Positions 26,413 through 35,546 of a DNA stretch of 41,808 bases are shown here, piece after piece. The first letter of the stretch is position 1. The number at the start of each line of letters is the position of its first letter. The stretch comes from an uncultured Methylophilaceae bacterium. GTDB taxonomy: Bacteria; Pseudomonadota; Gammaproteobacteria; Burkholderiales; Methylophilaceae. The notes beneath the pieces are model-generated. The model had not been told where the DNA came from. It saw only the letters and a program-made list of their open reading frames with translations, and did no database searches. The DNA lies in assembly GCA_903834185.1 (NCBI GenBank), contig CAILHX010000022.1, positions 1 through 41,808 on the forward strand. Direction: 5' to 3'. A program made the position numbers and the translations under genes.

Positions 26413-27309
26413 TCATGATGCTTTCGCCAGAAAATCATCCACCAGCAATTGCGCGATATCATAGCCTACCACGCTCTGTAATCCTTTCCATGCCGGAATG
26501 CTGTTGACCTCCAGCACGTACATGTTGCCATCAGCATCACCCGCCCTCTTTTCACAGATGATATCCACGCCGCAATAATCGATATCCATGGCATCTGCGG
26601 CCTGCACTGCCAGCGCAGCGATCTCGCTGTCCACCGCATACACTTCGCAACGCCCGCCCAACGCCACATTGTTCACCCAGCCCGTGCCATGACGTTTCAT
26701 TGCCGCCACCGCTTTGCCGCGGATGATGAACACGCGGTAATCATGCCATGCCCCTTCCCCGCTGTTGATATATTGCTGCAGATAGTACACGCCCTCTACG
26801 TGCTGTTCCAACGGCACCGGCAAAGCCTCCTCCGGTTCCAGCCGCCTGATGCCCATGCCTTGCGAACCGAACAACGGCTTCATCACCAACGGCCCCTGCT
26901 GCATCCTGATTTTTTCCACCATGTGGCGGGATTCGCATACCCAGGTGGCGGGGGTGGAAATACCGCGCCTGTGCAATAAAAAACTGGTCATGGCCTTGTC
27001 CACGGTGCGCTCTATGGCGCGACCGTCGTTGTAAACGGCCACTCCCGACATGGTGAGCGCATGCAGGATATCCAGCCGCGCGATGACTTGCTGTACCGTG
27101 CCGCCGGGCACGCCGCGCACGAATACACCGCGCGGCAGGCTGTCAAAACCGGGGATAGTGATTCCGGGATGTTGAGCACGACTAAAGTCGAAACCGCAAT
27201 CCTTGAGCGAGATGAATACCGCTTCCAGCCCTCTCGCGGCAAAAGCATCCTGCAAACGCTTGCCGTGCCAGCCGGGATCGTCGGTGAAAACCGGGGTGCG
27301 GTTGTTCAA
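26413..27309 (-). CDS. ATP-grasp ligase Orf5, RimK-type
   Basis: 298 aa. RimK/MptN-like ATP-grasp enzyme: DKAMTSFLLHRRGISTPATWV, PLVMKPLFGSQGMGIRRL as ATP-binding region, W.DYRVFIIRGKAVAAM and MYVLEVNSIPAWKGLQ with metal ligands. Relatives add glutamate residues to tetrahydromethanopterin or tetrahydrofolate-like cofactors. Glutamylation of H4MPT or methylofuran is the likely role. The gene lies between mch and orf7. The 54-bp gap to mch contains a dispersed repeat. Confidence 0.88.
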   Translation of the reverse strand: MNNRTPVFTDDPGWHGKRLQDAFAARGLEAVFISLKDCGFDFSRAQHPGITIPGFDSLPRGVFVRGVPGGTVQQVIARLDILHALTMSGVAVYNDGRAIERTVDKAMTSFLLHRRGISTPATWVCESRHMVEKIRMQQGPLVMKPLFGSQGMGIRRLEPEEALPVPLEQHVEGVYYLQQYINSGEGAWHDYRVFIIRGKAVAAMKRHGTGWVNNVALGGRCEVYAVDSEIAALAVQAADAMDIDYCGVDIICEKRAGDADGNMYVLEVNSIPAWKGLQSVVGYDIAQLLVDDFLAKAS

Positions 27310-27323
27310 AATATTCTGCTTTT

Positions 27324-27353
27324 ATCTGTGTTTATCCGCATCCATCTGTGGCT
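27324..27353. repeat. Dispersed repeat between mch and orf5
   Basis: An ATCTGTGTTTATCCGC / ATCCATCTGTGGCT-type sequence, the same kind as the pair flanking the fhcB-fhcA gap at 32846 and 32927. It sits inside the operon and would be in the transcript. Confidence 0.7.
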
Positions 27354-27363
27354 AAAAATGCCT

Positions 27364-28350
27364 TCAACCACCAAACGATAAATCCAGCAGCTTCTCGTCT
27401 ATGTTGCCCGCACGGAAAGAGTTGCCGCTATCCATATTGGTGACGATGACTTGTGCCGGTGCGAACAGCATGGGATCTATTTTGTAGAAATCGTATTTCA
27501 CGCCTTTGAATATCTCGCCGAACGGCTTGCCGTAGTCGGGTGATGTCCCCGATGGGAGCTTCTCCGTAAGCTGGCGGGCTGCGTCGTCGTCACCCTTGAC
27601 GAACAGATGCACCTGCCCGCCGTAGAGGATGGCATCGTTGGTGCGTCCCATTCCGGTGACAAAATCCTTGGCGGGCGGGGCGAACGGTGCCGCGGCCATG
27701 CCATCTACCACCAGACTTAGATCGTATCCCAACGCATGTACTTTATGCAGTGCCACTTCCAGCACGCGCGCCACGACCTGGAACGAACCCGCCAGTGAGC
27801 GCGTCGGGGTGAGGATGAAGGTCAGCTTTTCCGCTTGCAGGCCGGTATCGCGCGCCACTTTTTCCACCACTTCCGGCGGCGGCAGTTTATCCACTTCCAG
27901 CACCAGTACTGCGACACTGTGCTTATCCTTGTATCCAAGTTCCTTGTACAGTTCTTCTTTCACTGCCATGGCACGCCCGGGACCTGAGCCCAGCGCAAAA
28001 AAGTCGCCGTGATTCAGACTCCAGCCTGCATATTGGCTGCCCAGACAAGCCAGTACCGGGTTGGTGCTGTGCACACAAATCTCGAACGGCCAGCGGCGCG
28101 AAGGCGTGTGCTGGATGGACACAGTACCCAGCCCGCCCATGCATATCTCGCCCACCAGCCGCCCTGCTTCCAGACCGCCCGCGAACTTGATACCGGCATC
28201 GATCACAGTAGCGCCGCTGTCAAGCTGTTGCACCCCGACCCTCAATTTGTCGGCGTTATCTTTCATGTATTGCACCAGCGGTGCTGCCAGCGCATTAACG
28301 CCGGGCCAACGGCTGGTGTCTAATGTGGCGTGTGTATCGGTATCACTCAT
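27364..28350 (-). CDS. mch: Methenyl-H4MPT cyclohydrolase
   Basis: 328 aa from ATG 28350 ([22 protein letters not shown]); the in-frame ATG at 28368 gives six extra residues without homology support. Hydrolyses methenyl-H4MPT to N5-formyl-H4MPT, third step of formaldehyde oxidation. The family pattern is visible in [50 protein letters not shown] and [11 protein letters not shown]. Soluble and cytoplasmic. It lies 55 bp after orf17. Confidence 0.95.
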   Translation of the reverse strand: MSDTDTHATLDTSRWPGVNALAAPLVQYMKDNADKLRVGVQQLDSGATVIDAGIKFAGGLEAGRLVGEICMGGLGTVSIQHTPSRRWPFEICVHSTNPVLACLGSQYAGWSLNHGDFFALGSGPGRAMAVKEELYKELGYKDKHSVAVLVLEVDKLPPPEVVEKVARDTGLQAEKLTFILTPTRSLAGSFQVVARVLEVALHKVHALGYDLSLVVDGMAAAPFAPPAKDFVTGMGRTNDAILYGGQVHLFVKGDDDAARQLTEKLPSGTSPDYGKPFGEIFKGVKYDFYKIDPMLFAPAQVIVTNMDSGNSFRAGNIDEKLLDLSFGG

Positions 28351-28405
28351 GATGTGGCGCTCCTCCATCTCTTACTAGAATTAAGGCTGCTTTTATTATG
28401 GCCCT

Positions 28406-29536
28406 CTACGGGCATAGTGCGCACAATTGTGCCTCAAGTTCCAGCCTTCTGGCAAAGCACTGCGTTTTGGCATCTTCTGCCAGTGCCGCCTGACCGGATA
28501 CAGTGCATACCGGCGCGTGTTGCGGAATGAATCCAGCATGCGGGATATCTGATGTCCAGGAAGGCCATGCAAAATTTTCAGGGATATGCAAATGCTGTGG
28601 AGCGTAGACGATGCCATGGGCTTTTGCTGATGGCGGGCTTCCCGGATGAAACTCAGTCAGCCTGCCACGGCACGCCTGCACATGAAGCTCGAACAGATCA
28701 GGTATCCGGTACAGATCCATGGTGGCACTCAGGCGCGGATTGATCTCCAGCAACAGCAAACCATGCGCGGCAAGCATGAAATCCGCGCTGTTCAGCCCCC
28801 GCAAACCCACTGCAGCCGTAATGTTGCGTGCTGACGTCTCCATCTCGTCACGCACTACCTCAGGCAAGACGATGCCGCTGACGGCTCCGCCATAGCGATA
28901 AGGCATATGCGCAGCCGGAGCGCACCATTGCTCGTTGACACCTACGGCCCGGATATCGTGCCCGTCCGCCAGAAACAATAACGAGATGGAGCGGCCTGTC
29001 ACCTGACGCTGAAAGTAATCATCCGGTTTGATATCCTGCCAGGACTGCCGGATATGCGTGCCGCCGGAACCGCCTGCCGACTTGATCAGCCAGCCGTCCT
29101 GCGGCGACGGCGCATGCAGGCTGATCTCGGGATGCCTGATATGTAGCCGGTCAAGCAAGGGGAAGAAGTATCCGGGATTTTTGACTTGCTCGACTGCCTG
29201 CGGCGCATTACCCAATATAGGCATTTTTAGTAAGGGCAATTTTTGCGCAATGGCTGCCAGCAATTGCGGTTGTCCTTCAAAACCGCTGCCGTAGGCCACG
29301 CCTTGCACCCGGCTCACATCCAGCGCGCCCAGCTGTTGCAGCAGATCAGCTGCATCGAACCCGCCATGGGCGAAATTTACACGAGAGCTATAGACACAAA
29401 AACGCCGCGTATCGGCATCATCAAATATGTCGAACGCGGCGATGTTGTAGCCGGCTTGCGCGGCGGCAATGACATATGGCCGGGCGCAGGCGGCGATGAC
29501 TATTAAATCAGGTTGGATCTTTGCGTGCCATCTCAA
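28406..29536 (-). CDS. ATP-grasp protein Orf17 of the H4MPT cluster
   Basis: 376 aa if the TTG at 29536 is used. That start overlaps the end of mtdB by 29 bp, and a slightly later start cannot be excluded. The N-terminus (LIVIAACARPYVIAAAQAGY) is a nucleotide-binding-like fold. The ATP-grasp core has DGWLIKSAGGSGGTHI and ADFMLAAHGLLLLEINPRLSA. orf17 genes are a regular part of bacterial H4MPT islands; a ligase step in cofactor assembly is likely, but substrate and product are unknown. It sits between mtdB and mch. Confidence 0.85.
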   Translation of the reverse strand: MRWHAKIQPDLIVIAACARPYVIAAAQAGYNIAAFDIFDDADTRRFCVYSSRVNFAHGGFDAADLLQQLGALDVSRVQGVAYGSGFEGQPQLLAAIAQKLPLLKMPILGNAPQAVEQVKNPGYFFPLLDRLHIRHPEISLHAPSPQDGWLIKSAGGSGGTHIRQSWQDIKPDDYFQRQVTGRSISLLFLADGHDIRAVGVNEQWCAPAAHMPYRYGGAVSGIVLPEVVRDEMETSARNITAAVGLRGLNSADFMLAAHGLLLLEINPRLSATMDLYRIPDLFELHVQACRGRLTEFHPGSPPSAKAHGIVYAPQHLHIPENFAWPSWTSDIPHAGFIPQHAPVCTVSGQAALAEDAKTQCFARRLELEAQLCALCP

Positions 29537-30401
29537 AGGCCGACATGAAGTCCAGATAGACGTGCGTCTGTCCTTCCAGCATTTTCTTGAACAGCAGGTT
29601 CTGGATCTGATATTTCATGCTGCCGATAGCCAGTGCGCCAAAACCGATGGCATTGGTTCCATCCAGCGGATCGCCATTGGACATGGCATCCAGACCCTCG
29701 ATACCGCTCGGCGGAACAGCATTGACATCAGTCAGCACCTTGAGCGTTTTGGAACCGACATACATGGACTTGTCGATGACGCGAGTACCGGTAGAAGCGG
29801 TACACAGCACAACTTCGGTGTCATGCAGGATCTCGGTCTTCTTGGCTTCATTATTGCCGTCCGCCACCTTGATACGGGTGCCGTGCTGTTTGTTATAGTT
29901 GTCGGCCTTAATCTGCACGTCTTCCAGCGATTTATGCGATACAAGTTGCACGTCGGCACCGCATTTGGAAGCGATAATGGCACAACAGCCTCCCACCGGG
30001 CCTGCGCCGAATATGCTGATCTTGCGGCCCGAAAGGTCGCTGCCGTGATGGCGCTTGAACACACCCTCTACCATGGCCATCAGTGCTCCGGCAGTAGTGA
30101 ATGCGCCGGATGGATCGGCGAATACAGACACCTGAAACGGCCCGACCATGGATTTCTTGGCGATCGCCAGCATTTCCATGGCGATCTCGATATCGCGACC
30201 ACCGATAAAAATTCCGGTACGCCATACACCACGAGCGCCTCGTGAAAAAATAGCGTCCTGCACCAACCCCATCACCTCGTCGGTCGATACCGAGGTGTAT
30301 GGCACTACCGCTTCATATCCTGCATCGTATGCCATGTTGGCATCGAACGGACTTGCATTCTTTTCGGTTGTAATAAAGTGCAACACATATGGTTTTTCCA
30401 T
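29508..30401 (-). CDS. mtdB: NAD(P)-dependent methylene-H4MPT dehydrogenase
   Basis: 297 aa from ATG 30401 (MEKPYVLHFITTEKNASPFD). Oxidises methylene-H4MPT to methenyl-H4MPT. The N-terminal pterin-binding part (SPFDANMAYDAGYEAVVPY) is followed by a Rossmann domain with ISIFGAGPVGGCCA, then LTDVNAVPPSGIEG and GFGALAIGSMKYQIQ. This length and sequence fit MtdB rather than the folate-active MtdA. It follows mptG by 35 bp; orf17 overlaps its 3' end. The extra upstream frame to 30416 adds only five residues. Confidence 0.93.
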   Translation of the reverse strand: MEKPYVLHFITTEKNASPFDANMAYDAGYEAVVPYTSVSTDEVMGLVQDAIFSRGARGVWRTGIFIGGRDIEIAMEMLAIAKKSMVGPFQVSVFADPSGAFTTAGALMAMVEGVFKRHHGSDLSGRKISIFGAGPVGGCCAIIASKCGADVQLVSHKSLEDVQIKADNYNKQHGTRIKVADGNNEAKKTEILHDTEVVLCTASTGTRVIDKSMYVGSKTLKVLTDVNAVPPSGIEGLDAMSNGDPLDGTNAIGFGALAIGSMKYQIQNLLFKKMLEGQTHVYLDFMSAFEMARKDPT

Positions 30402-30436
30402 GATTTCAGTCCTCACTTGGCCCCCTATAAACTCAT

Positions 30437-31441
30437 CTAATCTTTACAAAAATCAACAACGCATCCTGCATTGCTCGCTCCACAGACAGCATATCCCAAC
30501 TCAGGATATTTTTGCTGGATTTGGTGCAAAAATTGTTGAGCTTCTGTTTCAGACGCAAACATGGCAAAAGCGGTAGGGCCCCACGAACTCTGTCCCAAGC
30601 AAGATATTCCGCGTTGTTCCAGCCAATGCATGGCGGCAGCAACAGCCGGGCTGGCGTAGCGTCCGCCGCCCTGTGCTGGTGCAAAATAGTCGCCTATGAT
30701 GCACTGGATCTCACTCACTGCCGCACCAAATACGGGCAGATCATGTTCCGCCAGCGCAGGCAATAACTGCATCAGCGTCAGGTGCGCGATGCGCGCAGCC
30801 TGTTGCGCGGGAAACTCCGGCAGCATGTTGAACGCAGCCACTTCCTCTGCGCCGTGCACCCCTGCCAGACTGTCGTCCATCACCAGCAGTACCCGCCATT
30901 CTGCAGGGAAATCCATGCGCGCCAGTATCGGCGGTACTACCGTATCCACTCCGCGCCCCCCATCCACCAGCAAACCGCCGTGCTCGAATGCGCCGATACC
31001 GATACCGGAACGCGCGCCGCGTTCGGTAATGGCGGCGATCTGCTGTACCGTCAAACCCAGGCCGTAGAGTGCGGAAAGCAAGGAACCAACCGCCAGACCC
31101 ATCTGCGTGCCGGAACCCAGACCCGCGTGGCGGGGAATCAGCCCATGGACAGAAAAATGTGCGCCGCCAGCTATGCCTGCCTTTTGCGCAAAGTCCCGGG
31201 CATATTGCAACACTCTCGGTGCCCATACACCATCAGCCTGAAAGTCGGCATCCTGCGTGGCGACGATTGTGGCGCAGGGACTGTCCAGTGCCAGCCCTAT
31301 ACTGCCGAAACGCCGCCCCAGGCCGCCGTGCATATCGATGAATCCAAGATGTAAACGTGCCGATACGGTCACACTGGCAGCAGGCTTAGCCTCCTCTCCC
31401 GTAACGGGAGAGGGTAGTGTTGAGGGGTAATGTGTATTCAT
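30437..31441 (-). CDS. Beta-ribofuranosylaminobenzene 5'-phosphate synthase (Orf4)
   Basis: 334 aa, GHMP-kinase-like fold. Condenses p-aminobenzoate (or 4-hydroxybenzoate in methanogens) with PRPP, the first committed step of methanopterin synthesis. Seen: VTVSARLHLGFIDMHGGLGR, the GLG-rich loop HAGLGSGTQMGLAVG, RGARSGIGIGAFEHGGLLVDGG and a C-terminal SSWGPTAFAMF. MptG/Orf4 is the usual label. The first 22 or so residues (MNTHYPSTLPSPVTGEE) are encoded by a dispersed palindromic element, so the true start may be a later codon. First gene of the minus-strand C1 run; pabB in the other block supplies its substrate. Confidence 0.9.
   Translation of the reverse strand: MNTHYPSTLPSPVTGEEAKPAASVTVSARLHLGFIDMHGGLGRRFGSIGLALDSPCATIVATQDADFQADGVWAPRVLQYARDFAQKAGIAGGAHFSVHGLIPRHAGLGSGTQMGLAVGSLLSALYGLGLTVQQIAAITERGARSGIGIGAFEHGGLLVDGGRGVDTVVPPILARMDFPAEWRVLLVMDDSLAGVHGAEEVAAFNMLPEFPAQQAARIAHLTLMQLLPALAEHDLPVFGAAVSEIQCIIGDYFAPAQGGGRYASPAVAAAMHWLEQRGISCLGQSSWGPTAFAMFASETEAQQFLHQIQQKYPELGYAVCGASNAGCVVDFCKD
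31391..31427. repeat. Dispersed palindromic element over the mptG start
   Basis: CTCCTCTCCCGTAACGGGAG (31391-31410) followed by AGGGTAGTGTTGAGGGG, a diverged copy of the element in hrpA and at 36464. It encodes part of the N-terminus of the RFAP synthase. Confidence 0.75.
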
Positions 31442-31460
31442 GCCCGAATGCTGACGGATT

Positions 31461-31500
31461 TTGCCTTGCTAGGCAATCTCGTTAGGCAATACCTTGCTAG
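31461..31500. promoter_or_regulatory. Repeats in the divergent mptG-fhcB region
   Basis: TTGCCT/TGCT/AGGCAA (31461-31476) is a perfect hairpin or operator. TTAGGCAAT (31482-31490) and CTTGCTAG (31493-31500) repeat parts of it. The 129-bp gap must hold promoters for both C1 operons, so a shared regulator site is plausible. Confidence 0.4.
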
Positions 31501-31570
31501 AAAATCTTAGGATAAGCTAATATCAAGTTTCCACCATCAAAGTTTCAACACCGAGTATTGCGATAGAGCC

Positions 31571-32845
31571 ATGGTGATAGAAAATGTAACCTGCCCGGCC
31601 TGCGGTCTGCTATGTGACGACCTCACCATAGAGACCGCTACAGATTCCGCCAAGGATAAGCTGTCGGTGGTCAAAAACGGCTGTCACAAGAGCGTGGTTT
31701 TCTTTAGCCGCAGCGCATCTCCCACCAGCCCCAGAGTAGATGGCAAACCCGCCACCATGGCTCAGGCCATCACCCGTAGCGGCGAGATCCTGCGGCAGGC
31801 GCAGATGCCGTTGCTGGGCGCGCTGGCAACCGAAGTACAGGGCATGCGCGCAGTGATGAGCCTGGCAGACAAGGCCGGGGCGACAGTGGATCACATGAAT
31901 TCCAACAACTTCATGCGCAACGTGCAGGTGGTGCAGAACAGCGGATGGCAAACCACCACCCTGACTGAAGTACGCAACCGCGTCGACCTGCTGCTGGTCA
32001 TCGGCACCGATATCGTCAGCACCTTCCCACGCTTCTTCGAACGCCAGATATGGAACGGGGAAACCATGTTCGGGCAGGACACCTCCAAGCGTGAGATCGT
32101 GTATCTGGGTGGCGACCCGGATACCACGGCAGGCGTCGCACCCGACGGCAGAAAACCGGACGTGCTGCCGTGCGCAATAGTGCAACTGCCGGAAGTAATC
32201 GCCGTATTGCGTGCACTGGTGCTGGGCAAGCGTGTCGTGGCGCACGAGGTCGCCGGCATCGCCGTGGCTGATCTGGAAAAGCTGGCGGCAAGGCTCAAGG
32301 CAGCCAGATACAGTGTGGTGACCTGGGCGGCTGCGACGCTGGACTTTGAGCATGCCGAACTTACCGTGCAGAATATCGTGGAGCTGGTCAAAACCCTGAA
32401 CAGCACCACACGCAGCTCCGGCCTGCCGCTGGGGGGCATGGATGGCGAGATGAATGCCAACCAGGTCGCCACATGGACCTCCGGTTACCCGATGCGCAGC
32501 TCTTATGCCAGAAGCTGGCCCGAACATGATGCCTATCATCTTTCCACAGACGTTCTATTGCAAAGCGGCGAAACGGATGCCTTGCTGTGGGTATCCACCT
32601 TCAACCCGGACGCCCCGCCGCCGGTGACGCAGACCCCGACCATCGCCATAGGTCACCCGCAGATGAAACTGCAACGCGAACCGGAAGTATTCATCCCGGT
32701 GAGCGTGCCCGGCATTGATCACCAGGGCATCGCTTTCCGTATGGATAACGTGGTATCGCTACCGCTTTATCAATTGCGCGAAAGCACGCTGCCCAGGCTG
32801 GGTGAAGTGCTGGGCGAGATTGAAAAAACGCTGAAGACTAATTAG
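31571..32845 (+). CDS. fhcB: Formyltransferase/hydrolase complex subunit B
   Basis: 424 aa. Homologous to formylmethanofuran dehydrogenase subunit B, but in methylotrophs the Fhc complex is not redox-active; it moves the formyl group from H4MPT to methylofuran and hydrolyses it to formate. N-terminal Cys8, Cys11, Cys15 and Cys38 keep the spacing of the methanogen Fe-S motif. The body has LLLVIGTDIVSTFPRFFERQ and the ALLWVSTFNPD region of the molybdopterin-type fold. First of four genes fhcB-A-D-C; the 119-bp gap to fhcA carries an inverted repeat. Confidence 0.93.
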   Translation: MVIENVTCPACGLLCDDLTIETATDSAKDKLSVVKNGCHKSVVFFSRSASPTSPRVDGKPATMAQAITRSGEILRQAQMPLLGALATEVQGMRAVMSLADKAGATVDHMNSNNFMRNVQVVQNSGWQTTTLTEVRNRVDLLLVIGTDIVSTFPRFFERQIWNGETMFGQDTSKREIVYLGGDPDTTAGVAPDGRKPDVLPCAIVQLPEVIAVLRALVLGKRVVAHEVAGIAVADLEKLAARLKAARYSVVTWAAATLDFEHAELTVQNIVELVKTLNSTTRSSGLPLGGMDGEMNANQVATWTSGYPMRSSYARSWPEHDAYHLSTDVLLQSGETDALLWVSTFNPDAPPPVTQTPTIAIGHPQMKLQREPEVFIPVSVPGIDHQGIAFRMDNVVSLPLYQLRESTLPRLGEVLGEIEKTLKTN

Positions 32846-32944
32846 CCACGGATAAACACGGATGAACACAGATATCTTCAAAGGACGCACACAACAAAAC
32901 ATTGATTTATCAGTATTTCTGATTTTATCTGTGTTCATCTGTGG
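32846..32944. repeat. Inverted pair of dispersed repeats between fhcB and fhcA
   Basis: The left arm CCACGGATAAACACGGATGA (continuing ACACAGAT, 32846-32873) pairs with the right arm ATCTGTGTTCATCTGTGG (32927-32944). It would give a long hairpin in the fhc mRNA just before fhcA. Confidence 0.85.
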
Positions 32945-32964
32945 TTAAAAATGAATCCAAACTT

Positions 32965-34641
32965 ATGTTAATCAAACTCACAGGCGGCAGGGTTTACGAT
33001 CCGGCACACGGCATAGACGGCAAGGTGATGGATATCTATGCGCGCGACGGGCGCATCGTCGCCAAACCCAAGGATACGGAGCGCATAGACCAGGAATACC
33101 AGTTGGCGGGCAAGGTGGTGATGGCGGGTGCCATCGACATGCACACCCATATCGGCGGCGGCAAAGTGAATATCGCACGCATGATGCTGCCGGAAGACCA
33201 CAGGGGCGACCCGGTCGGCCATAGCGAGCTGTGCCGCGCCGGTTGCGGCCATGCCGCGCCTTCCACCCTGACCACCGGCTACCGTTACGCCGAAATGGGC
33301 TATACCGCAGGGTTCGAACCCGCGGTGCTGCCGATGAACGCGCGTCAGGCGCATCTGGAAATGGGCGATGTGCCCATCATAGACAAAGGCGGCTACGCCA
33401 TGCTGGGCAGCGATGACATGCTGCTGAGAATGCTCGCGGCAAAAAAAGACCAGAACGCGATCAACGATTATGTCGCCTGGACCCTGCACGCCAGTCAGGC
33501 GATGGGCATCAAGGTAGTGAATCCGGGCGGCATCAGCGCCTTCAAATTCAATCAGCGCATGCTGGATCTGGATGAGAACAACAGCTACTACCAGGTCACT
33601 CCGCGCGAAGTGCTGAAAACGCTGGCGCGCGCCGTGTATGAGCTGGGTGTACCGCATCCCCTGCACATCCACGGCAACAACCTCGGCGTGCCGGGCAATG
33701 TGGAGACTACGCTCAACACCATGCTGGGCGCGGAAGGCTACCCCATACACCTCACCCATATCCAGTTTCACAGCTACGGCACCGAGGGCGACCGCAAATT
33801 CTCCTCCGGCGCGGCGCGCATCGCCGAAGCCATCAACCAGCGCAAGAACGTTTCCGCCGATGTCGGCCAGATCCTGTTCGGACAGACGGTGACCGCTTCC
33901 GGCGACAACATGGCGCAGTTCCGCAACCATGCCGCCGGCAGCCCGAAGAAGTGGGTGGTGATGGACATCGAATGCGACGCGGGTTGCGGTGTCGTACCGT
34001 TCAAATACAAGGACAAGAACTTCGTCAACGCGCTGCAATGGGCGATAGGGCTGGAGATCTTCCTGCTGGTGGAAGACCCGTGGCGTATCTTCCTCACCAC
34101 AGACCACCCCAACGGCGCGCCGTTCACCAGCTATCCGCATCTGATCCGGCTGCTGATGGACAAGACTTTTAGAAAAGAAGCCTTCTCGCGCATCAGCCCC
34201 GACGCACAAGCCATGAGTACGCTGGGCAGCATAGAGCGCGAATATACGCTGTACGAGATCGCCATCATGACCCGCGCCGGAGCGGCGAAACTGGTCGGCC
34301 TGCATGACAGGGGCCACCTAGGCGCAGGCGCGGCAGCCGACATCACCGTTTACACCGACGATGCCGACCGCGAAAAGATGTTCACCAAGCCGGATCACGT
34401 ATTCAAGGACGGCCAACTGGTAGTCAAAGACGGCAGCGTAGTCAAAGTGACCTGGGGCGCCACGCATGTGGTCAAGCCGGAATTCGACCGCGGCATCGAA
34501 AAAGACATCGCCAAGTATTTCGACGCTTACCACACGGTAAGAATGGAACACGTCAAGGTCACCGACCAGCACATCGCCGATGACGGCAGAGGCCACGTGC
34601 AGGTGCATGAATGCAAAGGGCGGAGAGAAAAAACAACATGA
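32965..34641 (+). CDS. fhcA: Formyltransferase/hydrolase complex subunit A
   Basis: 558 aa from ATG 32965 (MLIKLTGGRVYDPAHG). Amidohydrolase-family subunit that hydrolyses formylmethylofuran to formate and methylofuran. Metal-site motifs include AIDMHTHIGGGKVNI with the His-x-His pair, HIHGNN, HLTHIQFHSYG and TTDHPNGAPF. The GTG at 32941 would start inside the inverted repeat and lacks homology. Neither start has a good Shine-Dalgarno site, so translation may depend on RNA structure. Stop overlaps the fhcD start (ATGA). Confidence 0.94.
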   Translation: MLIKLTGGRVYDPAHGIDGKVMDIYARDGRIVAKPKDTERIDQEYQLAGKVVMAGAIDMHTHIGGGKVNIARMMLPEDHRGDPVGHSELCRAGCGHAAPSTLTTGYRYAEMGYTAGFEPAVLPMNARQAHLEMGDVPIIDKGGYAMLGSDDMLLRMLAAKKDQNAINDYVAWTLHASQAMGIKVVNPGGISAFKFNQRMLDLDENNSYYQVTPREVLKTLARAVYELGVPHPLHIHGNNLGVPGNVETTLNTMLGAEGYPIHLTHIQFHSYGTEGDRKFSSGAARIAEAINQRKNVSADVGQILFGQTVTASGDNMAQFRNHAAGSPKKWVVMDIECDAGCGVVPFKYKDKNFVNALQWAIGLEIFLLVEDPWRIFLTTDHPNGAPFTSYPHLIRLLMDKTFRKEAFSRISPDAQAMSTLGSIEREYTLYEIAIMTRAGAAKLVGLHDRGHLGAGAAADITVYTDDADREKMFTKPDHVFKDGQLVVKDGSVVKVTWGATHVVKPEFDRGIEKDIAKYFDAYHTVRMEHVKVTDQHIADDGRGHVQVHECKGRREKTT

Positions 34642-35546
34642 TCATCAACGGGGTACATATTGATGACACTTTCGCCGAAGCATTCAACATGCGCGGTACG
34701 CGCGTCATCATCACGGCGCAGAACCACAAGTGGGCGCATATCGCCGCCGCAACCATGACCGGTTTTGCCACTTCGGTGATCGCCTGCGGCGTGGAAGCCG
34801 GCATCGAGCGCGAGATGGACGCATCCGAAACCCCGGACGGGCGCCCTGGCGTATCCATACTGATGTTCGCCATGGGCAGCGCAGTGCTGATGAAGCAACT
34901 GGAAACGCGCATGGGGCAATGCATACTCACCTGCCCCACCACCGCGGCATTCTCCGGCATAGACGGCGACCCGGAAACCGTCACCCGCATCAATCTGGGT
35001 AAAAACTTAAGATTCTTCGGCGACGGCTTCCAGACTTCCAAACTGTTCAACGGCAAACGTTACTGGCGCGTGCCGGTGATGGACGGCGAATTTCTGACGG
35101 AAGAAACCACCGGCATGGTGCGCGCAGTAGGCGGAGGCAATTTCCTGATACTGGCGACATCGCAAACGCAGGCGCTGGCTGCCTGCGAAGCAGCGGTAGA
35201 AGCCATGCGGCAAATACCTAACGTGATCATGCCGTTCCCCGGCGGCGTGGTGCGCTCCGGCTCCAAGGTCGGCTCCAAATACAAAACGCTGATCGCCTCC
35301 ACCAATGACGCGTTCTGCCCTACGCTCAAAGGCATCACCCGCACCGACTTGTCGCCGGAGATCGAATCGGTGATGGAGATCGTGATCGACGGCCTGAGCG
35401 ATGCCGATATCCGCAAAGCCACCCGCTCCGGTATCGCCGCAGCCTGCGAGCTGGGGGCATCGGGCGGCATCAAACGTATTTCCGCCGGTAATTACGGCGG
35501 CAAGCTGGGGCAGTTCCAGTTTCATTTACGGGAAATAATGTCATGA
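34638..35546 (+). CDS. fhcD: Formylmethanofuran:H4MPT formyltransferase subunit
   Basis: 302 aa. Ftr homologue that transfers the formyl group from formyl-H4MPT to methylofuran. Sequence features: MIINGVHIDDTFAEAFNMRG, GFATSVIACGVEAGIER, CILTCPTTAAFSG, GKRYWRVPVMDGEF, SGSKVGSKYK and GNYGGKLG, as in Ftr proteins. ATG 34638 overlaps the fhcA stop (ATGA), and its end overlaps the fhcC start, so translation is coupled throughout. Confidence 0.95.
   Translation: MIINGVHIDDTFAEAFNMRGTRVIITAQNHKWAHIAAATMTGFATSVIACGVEAGIEREMDASETPDGRPGVSILMFAMGSAVLMKQLETRMGQCILTCPTTAAFSGIDGDPETVTRINLGKNLRFFGDGFQTSKLFNGKRYWRVPVMDGEFLTEETTGMVRAVGGGNFLILATSQTQALAACEAAVEAMRQIPNVIMPFPGGVVRSGSKVGSKYKTLIASTNDAFCPTLKGITRTDLSPEIESVMEIVIDGLSDADIRKATRSGIAAACELGASGGIKRISAGNYGGKLGQFQFHLREIMS

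Noticed and set aside
32968-34317. 449-aa minus-strand ORF opposite fhcA
   Set aside because: Shadow of fhcA; composition is atypical and no motif is seen.
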